Below are positions 1-11,589 of a DNA stretch of 64,000 bases, piece after piece. The notes beneath the pieces were generated by a model. The model saw nothing but the letters and a program-made list of their open reading frames with translations. It ran no database searches and was not told where the DNA came from. Origin of the DNA: Acanthosoma haemorrhoidale (taxonomy: Eukaryota; Arthropoda; Insecta; Hemiptera; Acanthosomatidae); contig OV884015.1 of assembly GCA_930367205.1 (NCBI GenBank), positions 37,129,288 to 37,193,287 of the forward strand, written 5' to 3'. Positions within the stretch are counted from its first letter, which is position 1, and every line of letters starts with the position of its first letter. A program made the translations under genes and the position numbers.

Positions 1-148
1 ACAGTTGAAGTGATTCCAGATGATTTTTCATCTCCTTGTAGAATCTCAATTTTTCTTTCTGGCGATACATTTATCAACAATTCTATCATACCTGTCCAGT
101 TGTTAGTGCAAATAGTCCGGCCTACGAATACCCCATCATATATTAATG
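1..148 (-). CDS. possible partial internal exon cut by the window edge
   Basis: On the minus strand the frame is open from the window edge up to a good splice acceptor: a pyrimidine-rich tract ending CCCGTTTAG, with the exon starting at 148. The peptide begins LIYDGVFVGRTICTNNW and continues for about 49 residues as an ordinary globular-looking sequence without low complexity. I do not recognise the family. The plus strand is also open across the same bases (frame 1, to a TGA near 170) and has a donor-like GTAAGC at 163, so the orientation is not settled. It could be the last visible exon of a neighbouring gene, or a transposon remnant. Confidence 0.25.
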
Positions 149-264
149 CTAAACGGGCGAAATGTAAGCGTTGAGGGTAGTAATAACCATTTTAATACGA
201 ATCAAAGTTTATTCAAATAAATACTTGTGAAAATTCTATTATTTATTTGTGTGTGTGGTTTTAT

Positions 265-432
265 AACCAATGATTTAGGTTAAGATTTTGTTAGATGTAA
301 GTTAGTTTTAAGTCTATGGTTCATAAGTTGAGCCCCATCACTTTTAGACATGTTTGTACAATGAATGTATAATGTACATTATATAATTGTAATAATAACA
401 AATCGCAATGTATGATTATAAAAAAAAAAATC
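265..432 (+). mobile_element. LINE 3'-end fragment (type C)
   Basis: The stretch with GTTAGTTTTAAGTCTATGG, then GAGCCCCATCACTTTTA and TGTATAATGTACATTAT, matches the 3' untranslated end of the element at 31790-32281 and ends in an A-rich tail near 420-430. It is a 5'-truncated LINE copy with no coding part left. Confidence 0.5.
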
Positions 433-1020
433 ATAATTTATAATAAGAAAGGGAAAAAAAAAATTGCAGCTAAATAAGATTAAAGAGCACATCTTCATTA
501 CTTACAAGAAAAAAAGAATTCCTACCCTTTTATTATTTTCCTGATAAGTTTATGAAACAATAAATTAAATGCCGCGCGTTAAAAAATAACAAAGAATGGA
601 CAACATTTTCAAAGTACGCTATTTTATTGTTGTTTTTTTGCGTTATGGACGTAATTGGGAACGTAATAGAAGGTACAATATCGAGAGATGTTCCAGTCAG
701 AGCCTCAATTGCCTTTTCAACCAATAAAAAAATGTAAGCAACAAGCACTAACACCACTTATAACCGAAAAACAATTCTGACAAAGACAGCGAAATGAGCC
801 TGATTTTTTTTTTACGTGACCGGATTTTAAAAACAACTAATTAGGATATTTCGAGTAATTGTTAAGTGAAACTGATCGATTAAATTATTTTTACGACTTA
901 AATCTTAGAAATGACTGACAACGGTTTTACTTTGTTGTTGTGAAACTCTTTTTGAGATGTGAAAAAAAATGGTAGATCATCGAGTTATATAAGTATGAAA
1001 CTAATGACAACCCTTCTCAT
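433..1020. other. AT-rich spacer, nothing recognised
   Basis: Low-complexity AT-rich DNA with A and T runs. The short open frame at 533-757 (minus) has no recognisable family and no supporting gene signals. Confidence 0.5.
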
Positions 1021-1029
1021 GAAGCGGAT

Positions 1030-1663
1030 ATGCCACTCTCGCACTATAAAAGACTCTTTGGTTCACTAATATTTAAGCAGGCCCACTGGGATGATTTGAT
1101 TGGCTACCCTTTCACCTATTCAAATGACACCGTGATGGGTGTTGAAGCACTGCTATCCCCAGTGAACGCCGTCCCCCATAAACAGACATCCAAGGGAATT
1201 ATACCGCTTTTATAAATTGAATGGAGATCTGTCACCAGAACAAGAGGGGGGGACAAAGAGCGCACATAATGGCAGTGGAGATTTAATACAGTCGGTGATT
1301 TATCAACAGCAGCACACCAGCACGGCCAGCTACCACAGCCGACACACGCACACTAGCCTAGGTAACGAAGGTGTCGGCCCCTGGGCACAAAGGAGGATGA
1401 GGGACGGCTTTTTTGGGGGCAGCGGTGAGGGCGGAGCGGAAAAAACTGTTCTGGCCATTGTCCGCGGGCTAATGGGATGTCACTGGGGCCCCCCGCTGGC
1501 CCCAACAGAAATCCATTCTCATCACCACCGTCTGAGGTTCAGCCATCGCTGTTCACTTCTGTTTCAGCCCCCTTCGTCTACCCTCCCATGCATGTCATTA
1601 GCAAGTATTCCTGGGGTCCTTCATTATCATCATTACAAAGGCATTCAATACGCTTTGTATATG
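1030..1663 (+). other. GC-rich block with an exon-like segment at 1568-1663
   Basis: The base composition rises sharply here against AT-rich flanks. Within it, 1568-1663 is bounded by a strong acceptor (TTCACTTCTGTTTCAG) and a near-perfect donor (ATG followed by GTAAGTG at 1664). The segment is 96 nt, a multiple of three, and open in at least two frames. A longer open frame spans 1217-1792. No protein family is recognised, and much of the block is Gly/Ser/His-rich in translation. It is either an unrecognised exon or spliced non-coding RNA, or a regulatory block with chance splice signals. Confidence 0.3.
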
Positions 1664-1751
1664 GTAAGTGAAAACGATAAGAGCTTTGTCGTATCATTGA
1701 CGATCTGTAAACACAATCCATATATTCGCACTTCAAATACAAGAGGATACA

Positions 1752-1975
1752 TAAGATTTTTTTTTTCTTTCATAGCCCCTTTAAATTTATAGATAATTAT
1801 AGATCCTCAGGCGAATCTATTTACAAATTATTTTTGTATTTCCTGTAGCATCACTACATTATATACAGGTTTTTTTATTTTATGAAAATAATATAATGAA
1901 TAAACAAGTATATACATTATACGTGACTAGACTAAACTGACTAATAAAGGTGATGGGGCTCATCTTTTTGATCAG
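1752..1975 (-). mobile_element. LINE 3' UTR, antisense copy (type C)
   Basis: Read on the minus strand this runs from GAGCCCCATCACCTTTATT through CCTGTATATAATGTAGTGAT and TTTAAAGGGGCTATGAAAG into an A-rich tail, seen as the T run near 1760 on the plus strand. The same order occurs on the plus strand at 45390-45535 and partly at 57783 and 31790-32281. It is a 5'-truncated insertion with no coding capacity. Confidence 0.6.
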
Positions 1976-2890
1976 ATACATAAGAGTATTTGAAACTAAT
2001 CCTCTTCCCCGAAAACAATTTTAGACAATGTGTATGTACGCCAAGGACAGCGTAGTAGTTACTCATTAGTAGCAAGAAGTAATGAATCATCCAACCTTGG
2101 AAATAAAAATGTTTTTAGTGGTCGTTTTTCCATTTGGGATCTGTAAGAAAGCTCCCTGGTTCCAAATTGTTGCTGATCCCCAAACAGCTATCGCTGCGCT
2201 TTGCTTTAAACAGGTGCGGGACAATCATCAATGGTCTATCACTCAATTACTTTCGCTATGTGTGATAGTTTAACAATAGTGGCCGATGATGAAATGATTC
2301 AAAATGGTATGGTTTATTTGGCAAAGCTTCGGATTAAGCTGTAAATGTTTTGGTTTAAGCTAAGTTAGCGGGAAATATATTAAAACAAAATAATACTTAG
2401 TTGAAATATAGGCTTATTAATTTATTATTTTACCTCGTGTTTAAGGATATTAGAGTTGAAAAATTAAATTAAAATGTCTTAAAAATCAAAAAAAATTGAG
2501 GAACCAGCAGTAGATATTCTTCGACGTCGTTCAAGTTGATTATTTTTTTTTTTTAAATACTTTGCTATATTCATATTTCTTCAAAATGTGATTTTTAGTG
2601 AGGAAAATGGTTTTAAAAATTGTCTACCAAAAATACTGCATAATTTGTTCATTTGATAGGTGTTTAACAAACTCACCCTACCCACACCGAGTAGTTATCA
2701 AACTATTATATAAACATGCCAAATAAAGTCCTCCGTACCAACACCAGAGCAGAGCGCCTCGAAGATTCATCATGAATCAGAATACCCCTTGATCAAGGTT
2801 TGTACATTGCTAACTAAACCTTGAAGTATCGCCTCTACAAACTTCTTTAAACAAAAAAAAATGCATTGTAAGTTAAAAAAAAAATTATTA
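1976..2890. other. AT-rich spacer, nothing recognised
   Basis: No coding family, RNA gene or repeat of known type was recognised. The short open frame at 2082-2273 gives no recognisable domain. Confidence 0.45.
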
Positions 2891-2897
2891 TTATACT

Positions 2898-3140
2898 AGA
2901 ATTCGGTGATGTGGCTGGCGGAGGAGCGTGGGGGACTTCCTAAGACTCCGCTTCCTCTTTCACATGCGAGGGAGGCAACAACCACGTGGACTTGGGTGGC
3001 CCCTGGGCTGTTTGTAAATATTGTATGAATGTGAATGATGAATTATAAATATGGTATGAATGAAAACATTTATCTCAATTATTTATTGCCTATTAAGTAT
3101 TAACACAGATTGTAATTTCATCATAATAAAGTTGTTTTGT
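2898..3140 (+). repeat. dispersed repeat family A, sense copy
   Basis: Contains the family markers GGAGGAGCGTGGGGGACTTC, then CTCCGCTTCCTCTTTC, GTATGAATG repeats, and a 3' end with CATAATAAAGTTG, which includes an AATAAA polyadenylation-type signal near 3125. Copies lie at 3972, 8128, 31040, 45228, 47828, 48868 and 53742. The conserved polarity with AATAAA at one end suggests the 3' end of a retroposon. Confidence 0.6.
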
Positions 3141-3960
3141 TTAAGTTTTTATACTAGAAATTTACACCTTAAATGCTGTTCACATGTCGATGTTTCAATC
3201 GATGTCACAAAATTTTGGGTGATAATTTTTTTTTACATAACATCTCCTTGGAACAACTAGTTTAACTAGTAACATCTTCAAAATGGTATTTTTTAAAATA
3301 TATAGATTTGAATGGGCACACTTTCATATGAGTTCAATGAAGCAGCTCAAAATGGAGGATTGTCTCCAACGGCCGCTCGAGCTACTGCCGACTAACTTTC
3401 CCATAGAAACAGAAAAGATAATTCATCTTGGTAGACTCAGTGAAGTAGCAGTGGGTGTGGCAGCAGGTGCTGTGTTGGCACAGAGGCGCCGAAACGTCTT
3501 TTGCCACAGCCAGGTAGAAAACGAAAAACAATTTATTGCTGGAGGAGATTCTTATTAGGTGGAACCGTGGTGGCTCCATCGCAGAAATTTGCCTCCCTAT
3601 GACATAATGACAAAAGACTGTCTTATATTTCTTTTTTTATATGTCTTTTCTCTTTCACCAAACGCATTTTCAGCGTGTCTCTTTTTTTGTCTACTTCATC
3701 TTATAAACTTCAAAGGCCCGGTGCCCAATCGGTAATTGAGAGAATGCTTCGGAAATAATTCAGGATTACTTTGACCTGTTCATGAAGCTATTTATCACAG
3801 ATATTGATGAGATTCGAAGGAATGGTATGCCAATAGTTATCAAAAAAAATTATTGCTGTAAGACTCTAGAACCTGTCTATATATGATGATCTCGTCTATA
3901 TATTATTTCTAAGTCAAGTCATTTTTTAATTAACAATACAATCTTTACTGCGATAAGTAA
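3141..3960. other. spacer, nothing firmly recognised
   Basis: Holds an open frame of 91 codons at 3283-3558 (plus), part of it Ala/Gly/Arg-rich. It matches no family I know and has no splice or promoter support. Confidence 0.35.
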
Positions 3961-3971
3961 TGCTTCCTTTT

Positions 3972-4255
3972 ATTGTGCAATAAATAACTGTGATCAATGT
4001 TCTCATTCATACCATTATTTCAGTTCTTCCTTCACTCGCTCATTCATACAGTATTTAAGAATTCCCTAAGACCTCCCATATCCACATCCCTGTCACCTCC
4101 CACGCATGTTATAGAGGAAGCGGAGTATTGGGAAGTCCCCCACGCTCCTCCATCAACCGCGTCACTGGATACGAGCCAGTGGAATACGGCCAAGAGCGAG
4201 AGAGACACAGACGCTCAGGACATAAGCGGAGAAACTGGCTTTTGCAAGATCTCAT
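3972..4255 (-). repeat. dispersed repeat family A, antisense copy
   Basis: Plus-strand text such as GTTCTCATTCATACCAT, TTCACTCGCTCATTCATAC, GAAGTCCCCCACGCTCCTCC and ACAGACGCTCAGGACATAAG is the reverse complement of the family A consensus seen at 47828-48215 and 53742-54118. The copy is diverged and lacks the extreme 3' end. Confidence 0.6.
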
Positions 4256-4639
4256 ATTATGAGTTTAAATTATGTTGATCATTTGAAGGGTTTTATTGCT
4301 GGCCTAATAAGGGGCATTAACTATTGTTCTCACAACTTTTGATTGATAGGACTGGATACGCTTGATGTTTGACTTTTTTCTGCCCCTATAGCTCTATGTC
4401 GTATGTCCAAATTGGTTTTGTCCAAACTTTGTAAATTCGTAATTTATTTTCTATTGAGAGACGGGATGTCTGTATTTGTGAAGTAGTTTGTATATTTGTG
4501 CAAAGCGTCTGTTTAGTTATTGTCTTTTTAGCATCGTGTGTGGGTGTCATGTAAGTCTTCTGTCGTGATAGAAGCCTAAATACTGCACTGCCTTAGATAC
4601 AGGAAGAGGAATGGAATTAAAAAAGCTAGTGGATAGAAC

Positions 4640-5190
4640 TAGGTAGAGGGTAATATAGGTAAGTAATTAGGTAATATAGGAATAGGTAAGGGTAGGCATA
4701 GTTTACTTCATTAACTTTGATGCGCCATTGGCTGCACCAATACGCGCTCTCATCAAGCTGTTTTTGATGGTATTGGGATGCTGTATCGGGGTTCGAGTTG
4801 GATGACAGGACTCCAGTGTCATCTGCAAATGTTATCAAAAATATACTGGTGTAGAGGGGACATCAGCGGTTTATAGGTTCTTGAGGATGGGACCCAGGAC
4901 ACGGCCCTGTGGAACTGCTTCTTTTATGGGATAGTAGTTGGAACAGTGGACTTGAAAGGTAGGACTAGGTAAGGTGGGATTAGAGGAAAAGGGTTTGCGG
5001 TAAATATGTTTTGAGCTTGTAAAGCAAACCTGTGCGCCAAACTCTGTCAAAAGCTGGACCTATGTCAAGAAAGGCACCTGTGAAATACTGTTTGGCTTCA
5101 ACGGCTGAGGATATTTGATCAACAACGCGAAGGCCTTGTAGAGCAGTGAAATGTCGTTGACGGAAACCAAACTGGTGAGTGGGAAAAAGT
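4640..5190 (-). pseudogene. LINE reverse-transcriptase relic (jockey/I-like)
   Basis: Three RT blocks appear in the correct order on the minus strand. A fingers segment starts HQFGFRQRHFTALQGL near 5180. Motif A, FLDIGPAFDRVW, lies around 5037-5075, where the first catalytic Asp is kept. Motif C, TFADDTG, lies near 4820-4832 with both Asp residues kept. Between A and C, VPQGRVLGPIL near 4900 represents motif B. Stops and frame changes separate the pieces, and the N-terminal endonuclease and the 3' end are missing. It is a dead, truncated non-LTR retrotransposon and differs from the LINE at 36400-39111. Confidence 0.8.
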
Positions 5191-5429
5191 TTTTTTGGAT
5201 TAAATAATTATATAATTTTATCTATGAACATATCAACAAATCAAAGGACGCAGAATATTATTTGAATAAAATGTACAGTCTTAGAGTCTTGCATTGTATT
5301 TTAGCTAATATACAGCCGGTGTAATCATAGTGGTTGTGACATTTACAATTACATTTCAGACCGATCATTTTTACGGCCGCTAACCTAGACCATACATACA
5401 TTCAAACAGACGAGATTGGCCGTACCTTG

Positions 5430-5640
5430 TTAGATGTCAATCCCCCCCCTTTATGGGATTTGTATCCCATACAGGGTTTCGTAGTGCGGACCCATGGGAT
5501 ACTTCGTCCAATGCAGTTGAAATAGCTGCACTGATTATGCTAAAAATACAGAAAACCTCTTTAGGCACGGCAAAGGAATGAATAGCTAATTTGTGAGAAA
5601 ACGACTGAATGACGACAGCGTTACTCAACAGTTAGACTTT
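5430..5640. promoter_or_regulatory. GC-shifted unique block, candidate regulatory element
   Basis: A compact non-repetitive block with higher GC than its flanks, starting at a C run (about 5443). The 63-codon open frame on the minus strand has no recognisable family. Regulatory function is inferred only from composition and location in a gene desert. Confidence 0.2.
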
Positions 5641-5756
5641 TTAAAAACCAATTTATTAATAGAACATGCAAAATGATATCAGCGAGATATACTCATTAAA
5701 CGGGCATAACAACACTACTTGTCGAGAAACTTCAGTGTTGAGATATATATATACAT

Positions 5757-5882
5757 ACATACGAGGGCGGTTTGAAAAGTTCCGACCTAACAAAGCTTTA
5801 TTAGCTTTTATTTCACTAGCTTTTATTTATTTTATTATCATCTTCATGTTGAGGTCGGAAACTTTTCAGGCCACCTGTGCAC
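5757..5882. mobile_element. mariner-like MITE
   Basis: Two terminal inverted repeats of about 27 bp face each other. The left is GAGGGCGGTTTGAAAAGTT followed by CCGACCT. The right, read inverted, is CACAGGTGGCCTGAAAAGTT followed by TCCGACCT. They enclose only about 65 bp of AT-rich DNA. The repeat sequence and flanking TA-rich context resemble mariner ends. With no transposase inside, this is an internally deleted, non-autonomous copy. Confidence 0.65.
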
Positions 5883-5944
5883 ATACGTATGCTTATACAC
5901 CCTCGTACAATTATGATGCGGTGATTGAATGTTTTATATTATAA

Positions 5945-6640
5945 TCTATGGTTAAATAATAGGGAGACAAATTTAAAGGATAGTCTTATCATATACTGTT
6001 CAATAAAGTTGATAACATAAATGACGTTATAATCTAGAGGTGGCTATGGTTAAATGATCCCGTGAGAAGTCTAGCTTTAAATATCGTCTTATCTTATTCT
6101 GTACATTTAAGACTTATGGATTTTATATTAGTTTTTTCTTATAATTATTATTGGAAGATAATTAGTCATATAACTGTGTAACATTTGTCCCGTAGAGCTA
6201 TTTCTTCGAAAAAATCCCTCCACAATTTTCATTCTGGCATTCTTGCTTTAATCTCTTCTATTATTTTCTATTACTATCACTTATCAGCTACAGCTTACAG
6301 GGTAGCGGTCCTAAAAAAAGATAGGTCTGAAATTTTAATAGTATTTGTCACAACGCGTTTATGATTATTATCCAAAAGGGTAAGGAGATTCTCTTTCATG
6401 CTTTCACCCTTGTAATGTGTATTTTGTACTTCAGAAACGGAAATTCTCCCCCAAAGCTTATGCAAAATCAATAATTTAAAAACTCTCTCGAGAGTGATTT
6501 AAGCTGGAAAGAGAAATTCTTAGAATTTCTAGGTGCGTACGACATAATAGTGTAAAAAAAAAACAATGATGTAGAAAGAAATTTGTTTGAGAGTGGATCC
6601 AGGACAAGACGAAATGGTTATCGCCTATAAAGAGGACAAT
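5945..6640. other. AT-rich spacer, nothing recognised
   Basis: No coding family, repeat or RNA gene identified by eye. Confidence 0.45.
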
Positions 6641-7045
6641 TTAGGTTTTTGTAGCAGGGCCGGGTGGCAGACTGCCCACACTTGAGTAGCCACCGCGGGC
6701 TATTATTTACAACGCCCGGGCCAACGTCTCATTAGACTGTAATGAAAATTTATAGGGAGCAAAAAGGATATAAACCGGACAAAATATTTATATGAAGATG
6801 TGGCGAAAGGTCCTCCGCCTCCTACGTCCAATCGGGAGGCTGTTTTTTGGAATGTCCCCTCCTTGATCATTTATTCTAATTCCAGGGACCATTTATCGGC
6901 CGGCGTATCAATTGTACCACCTTACCTCCACAATGGGCGTTCGTTTGCTCGTATTGCCCAAGGAAGTCCCAAAAATACATTTGGGAGATACAGAAATTGT
7001 CCATGTAATATTATTATAGCCACTACAGAACTTCTTAAGTCTAAG
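6640..7045. promoter_or_regulatory. unique GC-shifted block, candidate regulatory element
   Basis: About 400 bp of non-repetitive, GC-enriched sequence in an AT-rich region, with homeodomain-type cores such as CTCATTAGACTGTAATGA near 6730. The 84-codon open frame at 6800-7054 has no recognisable domain. I infer a candidate enhancer; conservation across related insects would decide. Confidence 0.25.
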
Positions 7046-7639
7046 TCTACTTAATTATGCCATATAAACTTTTCTACGTGTGAAACTGTTTCGTACAAAA
7101 TTTTTACACAATTTCCCAATTTTAGCTCAATAATGCTGAGTTGCGTAAAAACGTAGTATACTGTTAATCTCTTGATAATTGAGTAACTTATTGCTAGTAA
7201 AAAATAACTGCTAAGACTTACCATCTCAAAGTAATCTGACGCTTACCAAAATCACCGTTACAAATAACCGGATAGAACAGAAAAAATAAAATCGTTTTTC
7301 CCATATGGATAACAGTGACGTATAAAAATAGTTCATTTCTGGGAAACAAAGTTACGTCATAAAGAACAGAGGCAAAGTAAACAAAAGTGTAAACCTCTAA
7401 AAGAAGATAAATAATAACCAAAAACATTCAAAGTTTGTTTTACTGCATTCAGTAACTAGAGTCATACTTGGATTGGCACAAAAAAATTAACTTCGGGATG
7501 GTGAGTAGATTTTTGAATAAGAGGGTATGTATGGACACATACAGTGGATGATGCAACGTTAAATGAAAATTTTTAAATTAATTCATACAAAATAACATGT
7601 TAGGTAAATATAAAACAGTCAAAACCAAGGAAGGTGTCA

Positions 7640-7925
7640 GCCAAGTATCTGGACATATAAAGCCAATAAAATAAAATAAAAAAATAGTTCACAAGCTAGC
7701 AATCGTGCATCCAGATGGTGAGGAGTTGTTGCAGAAGGGTTTTGAAGGTGCATAACTTCATCCTTATGCAACGTGGATATTAGGAGTTGGAGAGTTCCAG
7801 AGAGTGGTGGAGCGAGCAAGAAACAAACAGTTGATTGCTGCAGTTTTATGGGCAGGTGTATAAAGATCAGATCGTGTGTTCCGGAAGTAGTCGCAGTATT
7901 TGAACTTAGGATATTGTGATTGTAT
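7640..7925 (-). pseudogene. LINE ORF C-terminal relic (RTE/CR1-like)
   Basis: The minus strand reads YFRNTRSDLYTP, then a segment ending STTLWNSPTPN, which resembles the conserved Arg-Leu-Trp-Asn-Ser-Leu-Pro region at the C-terminus of many LINE ORF2 proteins. Stops interrupt the frame further on. No catalytic part remains. Clade assignment is uncertain. Confidence 0.45.
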
Positions 7926-8127
7926 TTGTTACTTACATTTCCATCCTACTTACTGAGAGCATGCCCACTTCATCATCATCATTATTATAGTATATATAGT
8001 ATAGTATAACATATTATATAATTATATATCATTATTATATTCATAGCATCATTATCAGCAGTCAACAATAAACTAAAAATAAAAGTATGGAGATATGAAA
8101 TGAAAAAGTTATTATTTAAGTTGGATG

Positions 8128-8250
8128 AATGTGCGAGCGAATGATGAATTGTAAATATGGTATGAATGAAAACATTTATCTCAATTATTTATTGCGTATT
8201 AAGTAGGCAGATTGTAATTTCATCATAATAAAGTTGTTTATAATATGAAT
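8128..8250 (+). repeat. dispersed repeat family A, short 3' copy
   Basis: Only the 3' part is present: GAATGATGAATTGTAAATAT, GGTATGAATGAAAAC and the end CATAATAAAGTTGTTTA. It is nearly identical to the corresponding part of the copy at 2898-3140. Confidence 0.6.
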
Positions 8251-8964
8251 TTAATTATTTAACTAGCACCCAACGTCTGTCTGGATGGTGGGTAGATTTT
8301 TGAACAGTAGGGTATTGAAGGTTCATATGGACACATAAAGATGATACATATAGCGAATAATACAAAAAATATTCATTGCAGTAGATAATATAATAAACGA
8401 GTAGAAGAAATTGTTAGGAAACGGGCTTAGGTTGTTGATTGTCCAAATATCTTTCATCAAACCAAACCTATTTCCCAACAAACACTTCTACTCATTCTAG
8501 TAAACAATGAGCTCACAGAGATATAATATAAAAATATACGATATAACGCTAATGAAAATATATACCATAATATATGTTATATTATATATTAAACATCATT
8601 TCAAGCTTTAATTATATTGTTATAAATAACCAATCATTTTAGTTTTGATTAATGATATGTCTAACGCAAAGTTCCTTTATACCCACACCGAGCATTAACA
8701 TTTTTTTATTTAAAATGTTTATCTTGTACTAACTAAACCAGCTTTAATAATGTTATTATAATAACATGCTTTTAAAATTTTGTTATAGTTAAATGTTGAC
8801 ATACGAGCTTCAGTGATTTGTTGTTATGATTAATGAGGCTACAATAGTTATGTTACAATTATACGAGGTTTAATAATTTGGTTAATATTGAATAGCTTCT
8901 GTAATTGATTGAAGAACTAATTTATGAAGCTCTAACAGTTGTCAATGTTAGTAGTTAAGCAATT

Positions 8965-9850
8965 AAAACTTGGGATCTGATATTTAACAGGAAATATTAA
9001 ACTAGTGATATTTTCATAATTGAAGTTCTGATGTACCAGTAAGGTTCTTTTGTATATCTACAAATATCGACTAAGCTAATGTGTTATTAGTAAAAAAGTG
9101 AATGATTCAATGTTTCTAGAATAGCTAAATCACTGTAAACCAATAACTATAGGCGTAATAATGAACCGTTGTAAAAACTTTGTACCGAAAAAAAAAAAAA
9201 TTGTCTATCACATCGTATTAGTAGACAAAAACCGAGTCCCGCTGAGAGGTGATAAGATCTATTTTAGATGGCTACACAGAAGGCTAGGTTATAAATGGCG
9301 ATTTGGCCGTAGGGATTTGTTCCCTGCTAATGGAGGCGGCTACTGCAGGCCTAATTAATAGACTTTTGCAAACAGGTTGTGAGTAGGGGCGTGGTCAGTC
9401 TATTCATCATCTCTCCAGCCCTACAAGCACATTCTGTCTCACTCACTGTCTACGCTTGTAGCTCACAGCTGTGCACATATTTATGTCATCTTATCATGTT
9501 ATACATACTTCATGTCCGTTTATTATACGATACCGATACTAAATAATTGACGGAAACAAGGAAATAAATATACTATAAAATTAAGAACTATTGATCACAA
9601 CAATATATTCATATTGGTCCTAGTTATTGAAAAGTAATTTTTTCAATCAGGAGAGCTAACGATTTCTTATTTTAAAAATTAAGTTGTTTCAATAACAGTT
9701 TCCAAATAAACTTTTATACATATTTTTTTTAGTAGAAATTAGTTTTACCTACTGTTGTTAAAACTAAATTAAAAGGTTTTAACTTCGGATCTGATATTTA
9801 GCGGGAAATATTAAACTATTTTACATGCCTTAGTGATATTTCCATGAACT
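8965..9850 (+). repeat. pair of direct repeats about 0.8 kb apart
   Basis: GGATCTGATATTTAACAGG plus AAATATTAAACTAGTGATAT at about 8968-9015 recurs as GGATCTGATATTTAGCGGG plus AAATATTAAACT at 9786-9820, with related AT-rich flanks. This suggests a local duplication or two copies of one AT-rich element. A unique GC-richer block (9195-9420) lies between them. Confidence 0.4.
9195..9420. promoter_or_regulatory. unique GC-shifted block, candidate regulatory element
   Basis: About 220 bp of complex sequence inside AT-rich DNA, including CCTAATTAATAG (about 9350) and GGGGCGTGGTC, a GC/Sp-like box near 9388. No coding family is recognised in the 65-codon open frame. Function is inferred from composition only. 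Confidence 0.25.
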
Positions 9851-10839
9851 TATAATGTAATTTACGGTTGCTTTTGGAATTAAAATGCCTATTGCTAATT
9901 TTAATAAATTTTATTATAAATAACAGTCGATTTTTTTCTTAATCAAATTGAAAAACTGTATACGAACCTCAGTTGCTACCCGTTATTTCGTCACAATTAA
10001 GATGTATGCATAATCAAAGAAGTAAAAGACTTGTTGAATTAGTTATAAGCAGACCAACCAATGACGAATCGTCATCAGTCCCATGCTATAAATAGTAAAG
10101 GCTTTTAAAGTAATGCGTGATGAAATCGCTGATGTTTGGAATCAATTGGTTTCGTCAATGATGAGTAGAAGAGTTTGTTGGTTGTTTGTTCGGTTGAAGA
10201 GATTCGTCAGGTTTTCATCAAATGAGTACTAAGTACATATGCATCAGATCTTGATGACAATAAAATAAAGTGATAAACATGCAATGTGAGTACAATGAAA
10301 AAGAAAAAACTGTTTAGATAGTATTTTATATTATATGTTTTCACATGTAATTGTTTTACTTATTGTTTATATTTTCAAACTTATCAATAGTTACATGTTG
10401 ATATCCATTGATGACCACTACTTCAGAGTCGTAGCGTTGTCCACATCCTCACCGAATGCCTTGGACAACCACTTCACTGACTTCCTATTGACATAAGTGA
10501 ATAGCTAAACGAGGACAGCAGTCTGTCTAAGCAAGGAGACTAATTTATAAAATTAAATTTCAAACTGTGGATTTGTAAATAATCATTATTAATGTAATTT
10601 GTAATCAGGACATAAATCGACTGTCCTTAATACTTGCTTGCGGGATTTGTGGGCAAATAACAATAATTACATTTACAACCAAATAGCAAATAACAAAGCG
10701 ATGTAACAGAATAAGCCCAGGCTTGTAATAAGAGCAGGCTTAAGCTGCACTAAATGTAACAGAGAGATATATTGGAGCCGTACATTAGACACGGTCCTTA
10801 CATACTGCTAGAAGATGTCCTTTAGCAGACGAAGATCGG

Positions 10840-11265
10840 ATTAGCACTGCAGTAAGTTATTGCTGGTCATGTTAATTCGTCCAAAGCGACCATAAACAGG
10901 GTAAATGCGATCCTGCTAAATATCCTCAGGGATAATTTACTGCGCAGTCGGCCCCCGGTCCGTGCATTGTTCGGTGCAGGATTTACGGCCGCCTTATGTC
11001 TTCGTCTCAATCTGGGATCAGTATCAGTCCTCCCTCGGAGCTTTTACAGCGGGACGGTCCGGATGCAATACCGACTCGAGCGGCAAGGAATGTGACGGCC
11101 CTGCAATAACTCTTCAGGACGGAGTGCTCGGTAGGTAGTAATTGAGTGTAAAGTTGTCTCAAGTCCGAGTGTGATTACCGAGCCTGAACGAAAAAGCTGT
11201 TCATCTGAATAGTTACAACGTGATTTCCTGAATATTTATTCTAAGATAAAATACCGAAAAATGAC
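10840..11265. promoter_or_regulatory. unique GC-rich block, candidate regulatory element
   Basis: More than 400 bp of complex GC-rich sequence lies between the two copies of a repeat. It contains AGGGATAATTTACTGCGC near 10930 and GGATTTACGGCCGCC near 10980, which resemble homeodomain and Caudal/Abd-B type sites. There is no sustained open frame. Candidate enhancer by inference. Confidence 0.3.
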
Positions 11266-11589
11266 CCAATTCAACGATCTGAAATCTTTAAGGTACAGTC
11301 AACTCCGGCTAAGCTGAATTCGCCCGATATGTCTGTGATTCCAGGGATAATAAGTGGGTAAGTCGAATCAACGTCAATGTAAGTACATTTGATAAGTTTT
11401 GTTCCCCCCGTGAATAAATGGGTATTATTCAATTTGAGTGCATTCGATCCTACTTGCACAACCACTATACATAGAAATTCACAGAATTCCGATTGACATC
11501 AGTGAATTGGTAAACGAGGACAGCACTCTGTGGAAGAGACTATTTAAATTTCTAGAATACACTAATTTATAAAATATATTTTAACTTGT

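Noticed and set aside
1217..1792. 191-codon plus-strand frame as a gene
   Set aside because: Low-complexity, His/Gly/Ser-rich translation with no family; it continues into an inverted LINE tail after 1752. Only the exon-like core at 1568-1663 was kept as a hypothesis.
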